Positions 35,331 to 44,342 of a stretch of 64,000 nt of DNA are shown here, piece by piece; position 1 is the first letter of the stretch; every line of letters begins with the position of its first letter. Source of the stretch: CAVRJC01 sp964505725 (GTDB lineage Bacteria; Actinomycetota; Acidimicrobiia; IMCC26256; DASPTH01); contig CAZDJK010000085.1 in the NCBI GenBank assembly GCA_964505725.1, positions 1 through 64,000 on the forward strand. The letters run 5' to 3'. The position numbers and the translations under genes are program-made. The notes below the pieces were generated by a model. The model saw nothing but the letters and a program-made list of their open reading frames with translations, was not told where the DNA came from and searched no databases.

Positions 35331-35580
35331 CGCGCCGATCGGGTAGGGCCGGAGGGCCCGACGGGCCGAGTCCCACCGAAGCGTCTGGGGCATGGTCATC
35401 AGGCAGCCTGGACGAACATGTGAACGGGACGTTTGGCTCTGGGCGGCGAACCGAGGATTGGGGAAGATGACCGACGATGGACAGAGATCGAGGCAGCTCA
35501 GCAGAGCGCCCTGGCCGAGTCGCGCCGCTCCGAACGGGCGTCAAGGCCACCGGCATATCAGAACGAAGGAGGAGTTGCTC

Positions 35581-35985
35581 ATGGACGACTCGCCATTTGC
35601 GGCCGTGTTCTCGAAGCTGGACGCGGTCAAAGACGCCATGTCCGTCAAACGTGCGTTCGGGGATACCTATGAGATGGACGGCATACGGGTGATCCCGGTC
35701 GCGGCAGTCCGCGGTGGCGGAGGGGGAGGCGGCGGCGTGGGGGACACTCCGGACGCAGCGGGCCAAGGCTCCGGTGCCGGGATGGGCTTCGGTCTCCACG
35801 TCCGTCCCGTTGGCGTCTACGTCGTCAAAGACGCCACCGTGACCTGGTCGCCGGCCATGGACGTGACGCGCATCGTGCTCGGCTTCCAACTCGTCGGCAT
35901 CGTCGGCATCCTGTCGATCCGCCGCGTGCTGATGCACCGCCGCCACCACCATCACCATGACCGCGGTCAGGCGGCACGGCGATGA
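35581..35985 (+). CDS. GerW/YtfJ family protein with membrane segment and His-rich tail
   Basis: A 134-residue protein of the GerW (YtfJ) family: VKRAFGDTYEMDGIRVIPVAAVRGGGGGGGG, the glycine-rich middle and GFGLHVRPVGVYVVKDATVTW match it. Family founders act in Bacillus spores, yet members are widespread in actinobacteria without spores and their role there is unknown. A hydrophobic stretch follows (TRIVLGFQLVGIVGILSI) and a tail HRRHHHHHDRG that could bind metal. A strong AAGGAGGAG precedes the ATG. Its stop overlaps the start of the next small gene as ATGA. Confidence 0.8.
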   Translation: MDDSPFAAVFSKLDAVKDAMSVKRAFGDTYEMDGIRVIPVAAVRGGGGGGGGVGDTPDAAGQGSGAGMGFGLHVRPVGVYVVKDATVTWSPAMDVTRIVLGFQLVGIVGILSIRRVLMHRRHHHHHDRGQAARR

Positions 35986-36155
35986 ACCGGTGGGAATACA
36001 CGACGGTCGATCTTGCGAAGCCGAAGCGCGATGTCGACGAGCTCAATCGGCTCGGTTCCGAAGGTTGGGAAGCGGTCGGGCTCGTGACGACGTGGGGAGT
36101 TTCGGAGCTCCGCTTCGCGCACCCGATCGTTCTCATGAAACGCCCCCTTCCGTGA
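35982..36155 (+). CDS. Small DUF4177-like protein (57 residues)
   Basis: The frame MNRWEYTTVDLAKPKRDVDE is followed by LNRLGSEGWEAVGLVTTWG and ends LMKRPLP. The WEY start and the LNxLGxEGWE core are the pattern of DUF4177-type small proteins. It begins inside the stop of the gerW-like gene (ATGA), which argues that it is translated. Function is unknown; the coupling suggests it works with the GerW-like protein. Confidence 0.7.
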   Translation: MNRWEYTTVDLAKPKRDVDELNRLGSEGWEAVGLVTTWGVSELRFAHPIVLMKRPLP

Positions 36156-36336
36156 GGAATCCATGGTGCGGCAGAGCGTGGTCCTCGGAGAGGGGCGACC
36201 CCCGGCGATGAACGCCATGATCGTGACGAGGTGAGCGCGGCGAAGCCGCTGATCGAGGGCTCGGTGAGCAGCGGGTTCGAGTCACAAGGGAACTGGTTCG
36301 TGAAGCCCCAAGTCTCGAAGACTCGGGTCCTCACGG

Positions 36337-36355
36337 GGAGCGGAGGCCCCGCTCC
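36337..36355. terminator. Hairpin between convergent genes
   Basis: GGAGCGG and CCGCTCC pair around AGGCC, just past the stop of the DUF302 gene on the minus strand. No T-run follows in either direction, so it is only a candidate. The rest of the 36156-36368 gap shows no gene that I can support. Confidence 0.35.
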
Positions 36356-36368
36356 TTCATCGCATCAG

Positions 36369-36818
36369 TTATGTATCAGGGGCAACTGCCGCGTCGCTGA
36401 TCGTTTCGATTGGCTCGAAGCGCGCCTGCATCTCTTCGGAAAGATCATGACGTTCGGCAATGAATGAAGGCGAGTTGTAGCTCACCCAAACGGATCCAAT
36501 CGCGTCCTCCCATACGAGCAGCTTGAGGGGGAGGTCGATGGCTGCGAGCGGTACTGCGACCATCACCGGTGTACCGGCCATTGGACTTCCGAAAATGACG
36601 AGCTTGGTGTCCGGCATCGTCAGTCCCACGCGTTTGGCTTCACCGCTGTGATCGATGACCGCGAAGAGCGTCAACCCCTTGTCCTCGATGAGTCGCTGGA
36701 GGCGACTGACCGTCGCTGCTACGGAGCGCGGACTTGGCTTCGTAACGACGCCTTCGGATGCGTGCGGTTGCTGAGAGGCCACGTCGGTCAGCTTCGCACT
36801 TGCGGCCCGACACGCCAC
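36369..36818 (-). CDS. DUF302 domain protein
   Basis: A 149-residue protein whose domain spans about 24-149: SVAATVSRLQRLIEDKGLTLFAVIDHSGEAKRVGLTMPDTKLVIFGSP and LKLLVWEDAIGSVWVSYNSP are the DUF302 signature. The domain is often found with redox and sulfur genes and has no firm role. The first 20 residues are not family-like, and the ATG at 36818 lies inside the 3' part of the upstream SnoaL frame, so the true start may be a little further in. Confidence 0.8.
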   Translation of the reverse strand: MACRAASAKLTDVASQQPHASEGVVTKPSPRSVAATVSRLQRLIEDKGLTLFAVIDHSGEAKRVGLTMPDTKLVIFGSPMAGTPVMVAVPLAAIDLPLKLLVWEDAIGSVWVSYNSPSFIAERHDLSEEMQARFEPIETISDAAVAPDT

Positions 36819-37218
36819 TGCGCGGGCTTCGACGGCACTGTTCCCCGCCCGTCCCGTCGACGACCTTGCCGTCGCGCAGCTTCATGAACCAAGCGTAGGA
36901 GTTCTCGTACGGCAGGCCGTCGGTGGCGACCCCCCGACCGTCCCAAACCACGATGACGGTGTCGTCGTCAGCATGCACCGATCGGATGCGCGTCGGGCGA
37001 AATGGCTCCGAATCCGTGAAACGGGCACCGAAGGGGACCAGAACCTGGTTGATGAACTCAGCCGGGTTCTTGTACTCGCGCGACGCCAGCGAGTGTCCCT
37101 CGAATCGCCAGACCATTTCATCCGCAAACACCTCCGTGATGGGGGCAGTCCCCTCACGCCAGGCGTCGAAGGCGTCGCGAATGATCTGTCGATTCACCGC
37201 GCTCTCCCCGTTCGTCAC
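36640..37218 (-). CDS. SnoaL-like protein, C-terminus replaced
   Basis: The GTG at 37218, preceded by AAAGGAGC, opens VTNGESAVNRQIIRDAFDAW, followed by an NTF2-fold sequence (EVFADEMVWRFEGHSLASREY, VWDGRGVATDGLPYENSYAWFMKLRDGKVV) up to about residue 120. The normal last helix and strand are missing: after VDGTGGEQ the frame becomes arginine-rich and overlaps the DUF302 gene. The domain is thus truncated, probably by a deletion that brought the DUF302 gene close. It could still make a short protein. Confidence 0.6.
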   Translation of the reverse strand: MTNGESAVNRQIIRDAFDAWREGTAPITEVFADEMVWRFEGHSLASREYKNPAEFINQVLVPFGARFTDSEPFRPTRIRSVHADDDTVIVVWDGRGVATDGLPYENSYAWFMKLRDGKVVDGTGGEQCRRSPRSGVSGRKCEADRRGLSATARIRRRRYEAKSALRSSDGQSPPATHRGQGVDALRGHRSQR

Positions 37219-37322
37219 AGCGACCGCTCCTTTCCGAACGACCACACACCCACAGAGTGCCCTGATAGAGGATCGGATGCACGCGCTGGGATCCACGAGT
37301 CTCGGCTGTAGATGCGCGGCGG

Positions 37323-40004
37323 TCACGCTTGACCGTGGGCGGCATCGTGTCGGCGCGCGGCGGAGGCGATCGGTCGGGGTGGTTGGTGGTGGATCCAGCG
37401 TGATGCGCGGCGACGGATGCGGCGTTCGCGACGGACTTCAGGTGCGCGTTCTGGGCGAGTAGGTCCGGGGACGCGTTCGAAGAAGCGCCGTTTCGCAACT
37501 TCGACGAGGAAGAGGTATAGGGCGACCATGCCGGCGAGCACGGCGAAGAAGTCGGCGGGGAGTGCCGTGAAGCCGAGGTCGTGGGCAAACGGCGAGTAGG
37601 GGAGGAGTGCGCCGATGGCGATGACGCCAATGACTGCGAACAGGAGGGGGCGGCTGGGGCGGCTGCGCCAGAACGGTACGCGCCGGGTTCGGATCACGAA
37701 GACGACGAGGGTCTGAGTGGCGAGGGATTCGACGAACCATCCGGAGCGGAACAACGCGGGGCCGGCAGCGAAGGGACCGAGCATGATCGCGAAGGTGGCG
37801 AAGTCGAAGATCGAGCTGATGGGTCCGAACGTGAGCATGAAGCGTCGGATGAAGTTGATATCCCAGTGTGAGGGGCGGGCCACGAGTTCGGGGTCGACAA
37901 GGTCAGTGGGGATGGCCAGTTGGCTGGTGTCGTAGTGGAGGTTGTTGAGCAGGATCTGGCTGGGGAGCATCGGGAGGAACGAAAGGAAGGTTGAGGCAAC
38001 GGCGGCGCTGAACATGTTTCCGAAGTTCGACGAGGTACCCATGAGCACGTACTTGATGGTGTTCGCGAAGGTGCGCCGTCCCTCTGCGACTCCGTCGGCG
38101 AGCACGCCGAGGTCCTTTTCGAGCATGACGATGTCGGCGGCGTCTTTGGCGACATCGGCGGCGGAGTCGACCGAGATCCCGACGTCGGCGGCGTGGAGGG
38201 CGACGGCGTCGTTGACCCCGTCACCCAGGAACGCGACGTCACGGTCGGGCTCGCGGTGGGCGCGGATGAGTCGGGCTTTCTGTTCGGGACTCACGCGGGC
38301 GAAGATCGTGGCGTCGACGACGCGGGCGCGCAGTGCCTCATCGTCGAGTGCGGTGATCTCGGTCCCGGTCAGCGTGGCGCCGATGTCGAGGCCGAGGTCG
38401 CGACAGACTTTCTCGGCGACGATGGCATTGTCGCCGGTGACGACTTTGACCGTGATACCGAGCGCGGCGAGACGCCCGAGGGAGGCCGCGGCATCAAGTT
38501 TCGGTTGATCCAAGAATACGAGGTAACCAACCAGCGTGAGGTCGTGCTCGTCGCCGGCCGTTACCGCTTCCGCGCCGGGCGCCGGCCGCGTGGCGACCGC
38601 GACGACGCGCCCGCCGGCGGCGAACTCGGTGTCGAGCGCATGACGAGCCGAGTCGGGCACGTCGCCGCAGGCGGCGAGGACCGATTCGGGCGCACCTTTG
38701 GTGATGAGTACCCGACCGCGGGCGGGATCGTCGACCAGGACGGTCGACATCCGCCGGTCGTGGTCGAACGGCACTCTCCCGAGCTGGCGTACCTCGGCGA
38801 GTGGCAGCGTCGAAGCACCGGGCGCTTGCCAGAGTGCGACATCGAGGGGGTTGCCGCCGACAGGCCGCCCGTCTTCGACCGTGGCTTCGTTGCAAAGCAG
38901 GCCGAGCTGGAACACCTCCGGATCCGACGTGCCAGCCAGGCCGACCGCGCGCCCGAAGCTGATCCGTCCCTCGGTGAGCGTGCCGGTCTTGTCGGTGAGC
39001 AGGATCTCGATGTCGCCAAGGTCCTCGATGCACACGAGACGCTTGACCAGCACCCCCAGCCGGGCAAGACGCCGGGACCCGGTCGCAAGACTGGTCGTCA
39101 CCACCGCGGGGAGCAACTGGGGAGTGATCCCCACCGCGATCGCCAACGAGAACAGCAGCGATTCGAGCAGCGGCCGCTGCAGGATCAAGTTGATGACGAA
39201 GATCGAAGTGGTCAGGACCCCGGCAACTTGGACGAGCAGCACGGAGAAATGTCGCAGCCCGGCCTGGAACTCGGTCACCTCCTGGCGTTCACCCAACCCG
39301 GCGGCGATCTTGCCGAACTCCGTGCGCCGACCGGTGCTGACCACGACGCCTTCGCCGTCACCGTTGCTCACGACGGTGCCCATGAACACGCACGACGAAA
39401 GATCCCCCAGCGCACAGTCACCGGTGACCGAAGCAGTCGCCTTGTCAGCGGGCAACGACTCACCGGTCAGGACCCCCTCGTCACACTCGAGGCCCTCAGC
39501 AGCCACGAGCCGCACATCGGCCGGCACGACCTGTCCGATCGAGAGACGAACCAGATCGCCAGGTACGAGTTCCTTCACGTCGACCGTCTGAGACCGACCG
39601 TCGCGATGCACAACCGCCTCGTGACGGATCTGCGCGTGCAGCGCTTGGGAGGCCAACTCGGCTCGGTATTCGTTGACGAACCCGAGCCCGACTGAGGCCA
39701 CCAAGATCACCCCGATGATGACCGCGTCGGTCCGATCACCGACGAAGAACGACACGGTCGCCGTCACCACCAGCAACAACAACAGAGCGCTGCGTAACTG
39801 GCGGCCGAGCACTTCCCACACCCGGACCCGACGCACCGCGATCACATTCGGGCCCACCAGCGCACGCCGACGCGCCACCTCGGCGTCGGCGAGCCCGTCG
39901 CCTGAGGTGTCCAAACGTTGCAGGGTCGCGGCGGGAGACAACGCAGCCGCTGCCGCGACGCTCAGATCGTCTGGGACGCGGTCCGCGTCGACTGCAGAAC
40001 TCAT
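37323..40004 (-). CDS. mgtA: Magnesium-type P-type ATPase (MgtA/MgtB family)
   Basis: An 893-residue type IIIB P-ATPase for Mg2+ import. It shows TGES in GVLTGESLPAD, the phosphorylation motif DKTGTLTEG, KGAPE in the nucleotide domain, GDGVNDAVAL in the hinge and the MgtA-type membrane segment NNLHYDTSQLAIPTDLVDPE. Ten membrane helices are expected. The basic tail of about 40 residues (RPERAPEVRRERRIRRRAS) is extra. It follows the VIT1-like gene after 28 bases on the same strand. Regulation by an mgtA-type leader is not visible. Confidence 0.92.
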   Translation of the reverse strand: MSSAVDADRVPDDLSVAAAAALSPAATLQRLDTSGDGLADAEVARRRALVGPNVIAVRRVRVWEVLGRQLRSALLLLLVVTATVSFFVGDRTDAVIIGVILVASVGLGFVNEYRAELASQALHAQIRHEAVVHRDGRSQTVDVKELVPGDLVRLSIGQVVPADVRLVAAEGLECDEGVLTGESLPADKATASVTGDCALGDLSSCVFMGTVVSNGDGEGVVVSTGRRTEFGKIAAGLGERQEVTEFQAGLRHFSVLLVQVAGVLTTSIFVINLILQRPLLESLLFSLAIAVGITPQLLPAVVTTSLATGSRRLARLGVLVKRLVCIEDLGDIEILLTDKTGTLTEGRISFGRAVGLAGTSDPEVFQLGLLCNEATVEDGRPVGGNPLDVALWQAPGASTLPLAEVRQLGRVPFDHDRRMSTVLVDDPARGRVLITKGAPESVLAACGDVPDSARHALDTEFAAGGRVVAVATRPAPGAEAVTAGDEHDLTLVGYLVFLDQPKLDAAASLGRLAALGITVKVVTGDNAIVAEKVCRDLGLDIGATLTGTEITALDDEALRARVVDATIFARVSPEQKARLIRAHREPDRDVAFLGDGVNDAVALHAADVGISVDSAADVAKDAADIVMLEKDLGVLADGVAEGRRTFANTIKYVLMGTSSNFGNMFSAAVASTFLSFLPMLPSQILLNNLHYDTSQLAIPTDLVDPELVARPSHWDINFIRRFMLTFGPISSIFDFATFAIMLGPFAAGPALFRSGWFVESLATQTLVVFVIRTRRVPFWRSRPSRPLLFAVIGVIAIGALLPYSPFAHDLGFTALPADFFAVLAGMVALYLFLVEVAKRRFFERVPGPTRPERAPEVRRERRIRRRASRWIHHQPPRPIASAARRHDAAHGQA

Positions 40005-40032
40005 CGCACGATTATGTCCCGCCCGGTCGCGC

Positions 40033-40746
40033 TCAGATGCCGATCGAGCCGGCGAGATGTCCGACGAGCGCAGTCACAGCCATGGCCAACCCGCCGCCCA
40101 CGAGGACCCGAATCGCAGCCCTGGCGCGAGGCGCTCGGCCGACCTGAGCCCCGAGCGCGCCCAGGACGCCGAGCGCGACGAGAGCGCTGACCGCGACCAA
40201 CACGACCCGAGACGACGCGGGCGCGACCCCGAACGTGACAAGCGGAACCAGCGCGCCGCACGAAAACGATGCTGCCGACACCCAAGCCGCCTGAAAGGGG
40301 CGGGCCCTCGAATCGGTGCTCTGCCCGAGCTCATCTCGGGCATGTGCAGCGAGCGCGTCGCTCGCACTCAGCTGCTCGGCGACGCGTCGAGCGAGCTCGC
40401 GATCGAGCCCACGTGCCCGGTAGATCGCCGTGAGCTCATCGAGCTCCGCCGCAGGATTCACCGCGTGCTCCAACCGCTCAGTCCGCAGGTCGCCCAGCTC
40501 CACATCGCGCTGGGAACTCACCGACACGAACTCGCCTGCACCCATCGCCATCGCGCCCGCAGCCAAGGCAGCCAGCCCAGCAGTGAGCACGGCACTGTGC
40601 GAGGCGCTCGAGGCCGCCACACCGAGCATGAGGCTCGCGGTCGAGACGATGCCGTCATCCGCCCCAAGCACCGCAGCACGCAACCACCCCGCCTGGCGGC
40701 CACGATGGCGCTCGAAAGTCGGGCGAACCGGCACGCTCCTCAGCAT
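40033..40746 (-). CDS. VIT1/CCC1 family transporter
   Basis: A 237-residue membrane protein: GWLRAAVLGADDGIVSTASLMLGVAAS is the VIT1/CCC1 first helix with its metal-site residues, GAGEFVSVSSQRDVE the second, and the cytosolic helix region (ELDELTAIYRARGLDRELARRVAEQL) and last three helices follow. Family members move Fe2+ or Mn2+ out of the cytosol. Its ATG (40746-40744) overlaps the ATG of the opposite gene by two bases. It probably shares a message with mgtA, giving a divalent-metal unit. Confidence 0.85.
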   Translation of the reverse strand: MLRSVPVRPTFERHRGRQAGWLRAAVLGADDGIVSTASLMLGVAASSASHSAVLTAGLAALAAGAMAMGAGEFVSVSSQRDVELGDLRTERLEHAVNPAAELDELTAIYRARGLDRELARRVAEQLSASDALAAHARDELGQSTDSRARPFQAAWVSAASFSCGALVPLVTFGVAPASSRVVLVAVSALVALGVLGALGAQVGRAPRARAAIRVLVGGGLAMAVTALVGHLAGSIGI

Positions 40747-41068
40747 GACCCAAGATGGCTTCAGCTGCATATGGCAACGGCTGTCCCGCCGTGACACGCG
40801 CTCGCTCCGTACGACGGAGACGCAAGCCGTCGTCGATCGAGGCCCCTACCGCCTCGTCCGCCATCCCGGATACCTCGGGTCGATCGTCGTCTGGGTGGGC
40901 AGTCGACTGGCTCTCAACTGGCTGATAGCGGCGGCAACTGCTGTCTTGCTCGGCGTGGTGTACGTCCATCGGATCGGCGCCGAAGAACGAATGCTCGTTG
41001 AACACTTCGGCGAGCCGTATCGGTCGTACACAGCCCGCACGTGGCGTTTACTCCCGTTCGTTTGGTGA
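40745..41068 (+). pseudogene. Isoprenylcysteine carboxyl methyltransferase-like gene, 5'-truncated
   Basis: From about residue 20 the 107-residue frame gives the C-terminal half of ICMT-like enzymes: VVDRGPYRLVRHPGYLGSIVVW, then GAEERMLVEHFGEPYRSYTARTWRLLPFVW, with the RHPxY and EE catalytic region intact. The two or three N-terminal membrane helices are missing, and the first 18 residues are unlike the family. The break falls where the oppositely oriented VIT1-like gene begins, so an insertion or deletion joined them. A shorter active form is not excluded. Confidence 0.6.
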
Positions 41069-41146
41069 TGCTCGCCGCGCGTCCATCCATCAGGAATTCA
41101 CCTGAACGTCGCCGGTCGGTAACCCGCACAAGAGGCGCTCGAGGTC

Positions 41147-42622
41147 ATGCTGGGCAGGGTGCGATCGGAGCCGACCGATGTCACGCCGAGCCTCATGTCC
41201 CCGGCGGGTGCCTACGTGCTGGTCCTGTTCGGCGCAACGGGCGACTTGGCGCGCCGCAAGCTGCTCCCGGGTCTCTTTCACCTCGCGCAGGCCGACCTGC
41301 TCCCCGAATGCCGCATCCTCGGAACGTCGCTCGAGGAGCACGACGACGACAGCTTCCGCCGATTCACCCGAGCTGCGCTCGACGAGTACGCGCATGAGGG
41401 CGTCCCCGAGCGCGAATGGGACGAGTTCGCGGCACGGCTGTCGTTCGTTGCCCAGGACGCCGATCCGACGACGCTCGGGAACCGGGTGCAGGAGCTCGAA
41501 CGCGAGCTCGGCGGCGACGCCGCGCGCCTCCACTACCTGAGCGTGCCGCCGGCGGCCGCACCTGACGTGGTGGAGCTGCTCGGGAAGGCAGACCTCGCCG
41601 AGCGTTCACGCATCGTGATGGAGAAGCCCTTCGGGACGGATCTGGTGAGCGCGGTTCGCCTCAACAACACGTTGCACGCGACCTTCGACGAGGATCAGAT
41701 TTTCCGCATCGACCACTTCCTGGGCAAGGAAGCGGCGTTGAACATCCTGGCTTTTCGGTTCGCCAACGGTCTTTTCGAGCCCATCTGGAACCGCGAACAC
41801 ATCGCGCACGTGCAGATCGACGTCCCCGAGACACTGTCCATCGGCAGGCGGACCGCGTTCTACGAGACGACCGGCGCCTACCGCGACATGGTGGTGACGC
41901 ACCTCTTCCAGATCCTCGGGTTCATGGCCATGGAGCCGCCGACCGCGCTCGCGCCCCAGCCCATCAGCGAGGAGAAGAACAAGGTCTTCCGGTCCATGAA
42001 GTCAATCGATCCCTCGACGGTGGTGCGAGGCCAGTACGACGGTTACCTCGACGAACCCGGCGTGCAGCCCGACTCGGAGACCGAGACGTTCGTCGCGCTG
42101 CGCTGCGAGATCGACAACTGGCGCTGGGCCGGCGTGCCGTTCTACCTGCGCACCGGCAAGCGCATGGCCGAGGATGCCCGCATCATCTCGATCGCCTTCC
42201 ACCAACCGCCCAAGAGCATGTTCCCGGCCGGGTCGGGGGTCGGTGCCCACGGCCCGGACCACCTCACGTTCGACCTCGCCGACGCCTCCAAGTTGTCGTT
42301 GTCGTTCTACGGGAAGCGTCCCGGCCCGGGCATGAAGCTCGACAAGCAGAGCCTCGAGTTCGCACTCCACGGCAACCAGCGGTCGACGACACTGCTGGAG
42401 GCCTACGAACGGCTGATCTACGACGCCATGAGCAACGATCACACGCTCTTCAGCACCGCCGAAGGCATCGAGAGCCTGTGGGAGAAGTCGACGCCGTTGC
42501 TCGACGCGCCACCACCGCTGCGGCCCTACCGCCCCGGCTCCTGGGGACCCAACGCGATGCACCAGCTGATCGCACCCCACGCGTGGCGCCTGCCGTTCGA
42601 GCGGGCCTGGCGCAGCTCGTAG
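41147..42622 (+). CDS. zwf: Glucose-6-phosphate dehydrogenase
   Basis: A 491-residue enzyme that oxidises glucose 6-phosphate with NADP+ as the entry step of the oxidative pentose phosphate path. The coenzyme motif is VLFGATGDLARRKLLPGL, the substrate site RIDHFLGKEAALNI, and FYLRTGKRM follows in the second domain. The ATG at 41147 has GAGG just upstream; an ATG at 41195 is possible and would remove 16 non-conserved residues. No opcA, gnd, tal or pgl gene is adjacent, so the gene travels alone. It is convergent with ppdK across a hairpin. Confidence 0.93.
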   Translation: MLGRVRSEPTDVTPSLMSPAGAYVLVLFGATGDLARRKLLPGLFHLAQADLLPECRILGTSLEEHDDDSFRRFTRAALDEYAHEGVPEREWDEFAARLSFVAQDADPTTLGNRVQELERELGGDAARLHYLSVPPAAAPDVVELLGKADLAERSRIVMEKPFGTDLVSAVRLNNTLHATFDEDQIFRIDHFLGKEAALNILAFRFANGLFEPIWNREHIAHVQIDVPETLSIGRRTAFYETTGAYRDMVVTHLFQILGFMAMEPPTALAPQPISEEKNKVFRSMKSIDPSTVVRGQYDGYLDEPGVQPDSETETFVALRCEIDNWRWAGVPFYLRTGKRMAEDARIISIAFHQPPKSMFPAGSGVGAHGPDHLTFDLADASKLSLSFYGKRPGPGMKLDKQSLEFALHGNQRSTTLLEAYERLIYDAMSNDHTLFSTAEGIESLWEKSTPLLDAPPPLRPYRPGSWGPNAMHQLIAPHAWRLPFERAWRSS

Positions 42623-42649
42623 CCGTCAGACGCGGCCACGCCCATTCGC

Positions 42650-42679
42650 CCAACGGACTCCTGTCCGTCCGTCCGTTGG
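42650..42679. terminator. Inverted repeat between convergent zwf and ppdK
   Basis: CCAACGGAC (42650-42658) and GTCCGTTGG (42671-42679) are perfectly complementary around a 12-base loop containing GTCCGTCC. The 64-base gap separates two converging genes, which favours a two-way terminator. No T-run is present. Confidence 0.5.
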
Positions 42680-42686
42680 TGGCCGA

Positions 42687-44342
42687 TCATGGCGCTTGCG
42701 CCGTGACGGTCGACCCTTGTCGAGCGGTTGTGGACTTGTGCCACGCGCGGGCGCGCTCGATGAGCGCGGTTGGGCGTTCGTTCGTGATCGCGAGTTGGCC
42801 CTCGTACAGCAGGCCGCGGTCGCCGTCAACGGTGATGAGCTCGCCTTCAGCGAGTTCGTGCTCGCTGAAGCGCGCCGACTCGTGAACGAGGTCGATCGAC
42901 ATCTCGCGACAGCCGACCACGGTGACGACGCCGAGTTGGCGGGCGACGACCGCAGCATGTGACGTCCTGGCGCCAGAGGTGGTGACGAGTCCTGCGCAGA
43001 CTGCGAGACCTGCGATGTCGTCGGTTGTCGCAGTGCCGCGCAGGAGGATCACCGGATCGCCTCGGGCCGCGAGTCGCCGCGCCGACGCGATGGTGAAGGC
43101 CGCCTGACCCGATACGACGCCGGTCCCTGCGGGGACACCGCACCCAATTGGTGCGGCGTTTGTGTCGAGTCGGGCCGTGGAGATCGTGTCGAGGTCGTAC
43201 CCGTCCAGGCGTTGCAGCGCGGTGTTCGGGTCGATGAGACCTTCGTCGACGAGGTCTGAGGCGATTCGCAGCGCGGCGAGGGGTGTCCGCTTGGCGCTGC
43301 GAGTCTGGAGCATCCACAACACCCCGTTTTCGACGGTGAACTCGAAGTCTTGGGCGTCGTGGAAGATTCCTTCGAGCCGCCTGCGGACGTGTTGGAGTTG
43401 GCGGGCAAGCCCGGGGATACGTGCGATGAGCGCGTCGGTGTCACCCGCCATGTTGCGACCGGCCACAATGTCTTCACCTTGCGCGTCGAGGAGGAAGTCG
43501 ACATAGAGGCGGTCGTCTCCCGAGGCCGGGTCGCGGGTGAAGCCGACGCCCGAACCGGAGTTCATCCCCATGTTGCCGAATACCATCGATTGCACGGTCA
43601 CGGCGGTGCCGGCTGTGTCGTCGATTCCCTCCAATCGGCGGTAGTCGACGGCCCGTGGGGCCCACCACGACCCCAGCACCGATTCGACGGCGTTTCTCAA
43701 TTGCGCCATCGGGTCCTGAGGGAACTGATGACGGGTCAGTGAGTGGTAGACGTCCTGGAGGTGACCCGCGACGATCCGCAGTGCGGCGACGTCGAGCTCG
43801 TCAACGGCGGGCACGGACTCGCGTGTGAGCGCCTCAGCGATGACGGCATCGAACGGCTCTGAGCGGCATCCGTCGACGACCTCGGCGTAGGTCTGGATGA
43901 ACCGGCGATACGAATCCCAGACGAACATCGGATCGCCGGTGGCGCGTAGCAACCCCGGGAGCGTCACGTCGCAGAGGCCGATGTTGAGGATCGTGTCGAG
44001 CATGCCGGGCATCGAGACCGCCGCACCGGAGCGGACTGACACGAGGAGCGGTCGGCGGCTCCCGCCGAAGCTCCGGCTCGTCGCTTGCTCGAGCAGGGCC
44101 ACGCCGCGTCCGAGCAGCGTTTCGGTTTCGGACGGGAGCTCTCGACCGTTGTCGTCAAAGGAACGACACACATCGGTGGTGAGCACGAATGCCGGCGGCA
44201 CCGGCAGGCCGCTCTCGCTCATCCGCATCAAGTTGTAGGCCTTGTTGCCGACCCGTTCGAGGCTGACGTCGCGGACGCTGGTATGACCGATGATCGGGAG
44301 AGGAAACGAACCGAGCTGAGGAGCGGTTGGTTGGTCGTTCAT
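42687..44342 (-). CDS. ppdK: Pyruvate phosphate dikinase, short form without PEP-binding barrel
   Basis: A 551-residue protein containing the nucleotide-grasp part (ERVGNKAYNLMRMSESGLPVPPAF, SVRSGAAVSMPGMLDTILNIGL) and the phosphohistidine domain (LVTTSGARTSHAAVVARQLG, His462). It ends about 90 residues after that His, so the C-terminal TIM barrel that binds PEP/pyruvate in full PPDK is absent. Mycobacterial PpdK of the dormancy region is a similar short form. It could phosphorylate a partner or act with a separate subunit. The ATG overlaps the stop of the 660-residue gene as ATGA, indicating coupled expression. Confidence 0.88.
   Translation of the reverse strand: MNDQPTAPQLGSFPLPIIGHTSVRDVSLERVGNKAYNLMRMSESGLPVPPAFVLTTDVCRSFDDNGRELPSETETLLGRGVALLEQATSRSFGGSRRPLLVSVRSGAAVSMPGMLDTILNIGLCDVTLPGLLRATGDPMFVWDSYRRFIQTYAEVVDGCRSEPFDAVIAEALTRESVPAVDELDVAALRIVAGHLQDVYHSLTRHQFPQDPMAQLRNAVESVLGSWWAPRAVDYRRLEGIDDTAGTAVTVQSMVFGNMGMNSGSGVGFTRDPASGDDRLYVDFLLDAQGEDIVAGRNMAGDTDALIARIPGLARQLQHVRRRLEGIFHDAQDFEFTVENGVLWMLQTRSAKRTPLAALRIASDLVDEGLIDPNTALQRLDGYDLDTISTARLDTNAAPIGCGVPAGTGVVSGQAAFTIASARRLAARGDPVILLRGTATTDDIAGLAVCAGLVTTSGARTSHAAVVARQLGVVTVVGCREMSIDLVHESARFSEHELAEGELITVDGDRGLLYEGQLAITNERPTALIERARAWHKSTTARQGSTVTAQAP

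Noticed and set aside
35425..35445. DosR-like box (GGGACGTTTGGCTC) upstream of the GerW-like gene
   Set aside because: It matches the mycobacterial dormancy box only partly, and a half-match before kimA (GGGGACT) lacks the second half; no DosR/DosS gene is in the window.
36262..36300. T-loop-like sequence GGGTTCGAGTC on the plus strand
   Set aside because: No matching stem, anticodon arm or acceptor could be built around it.
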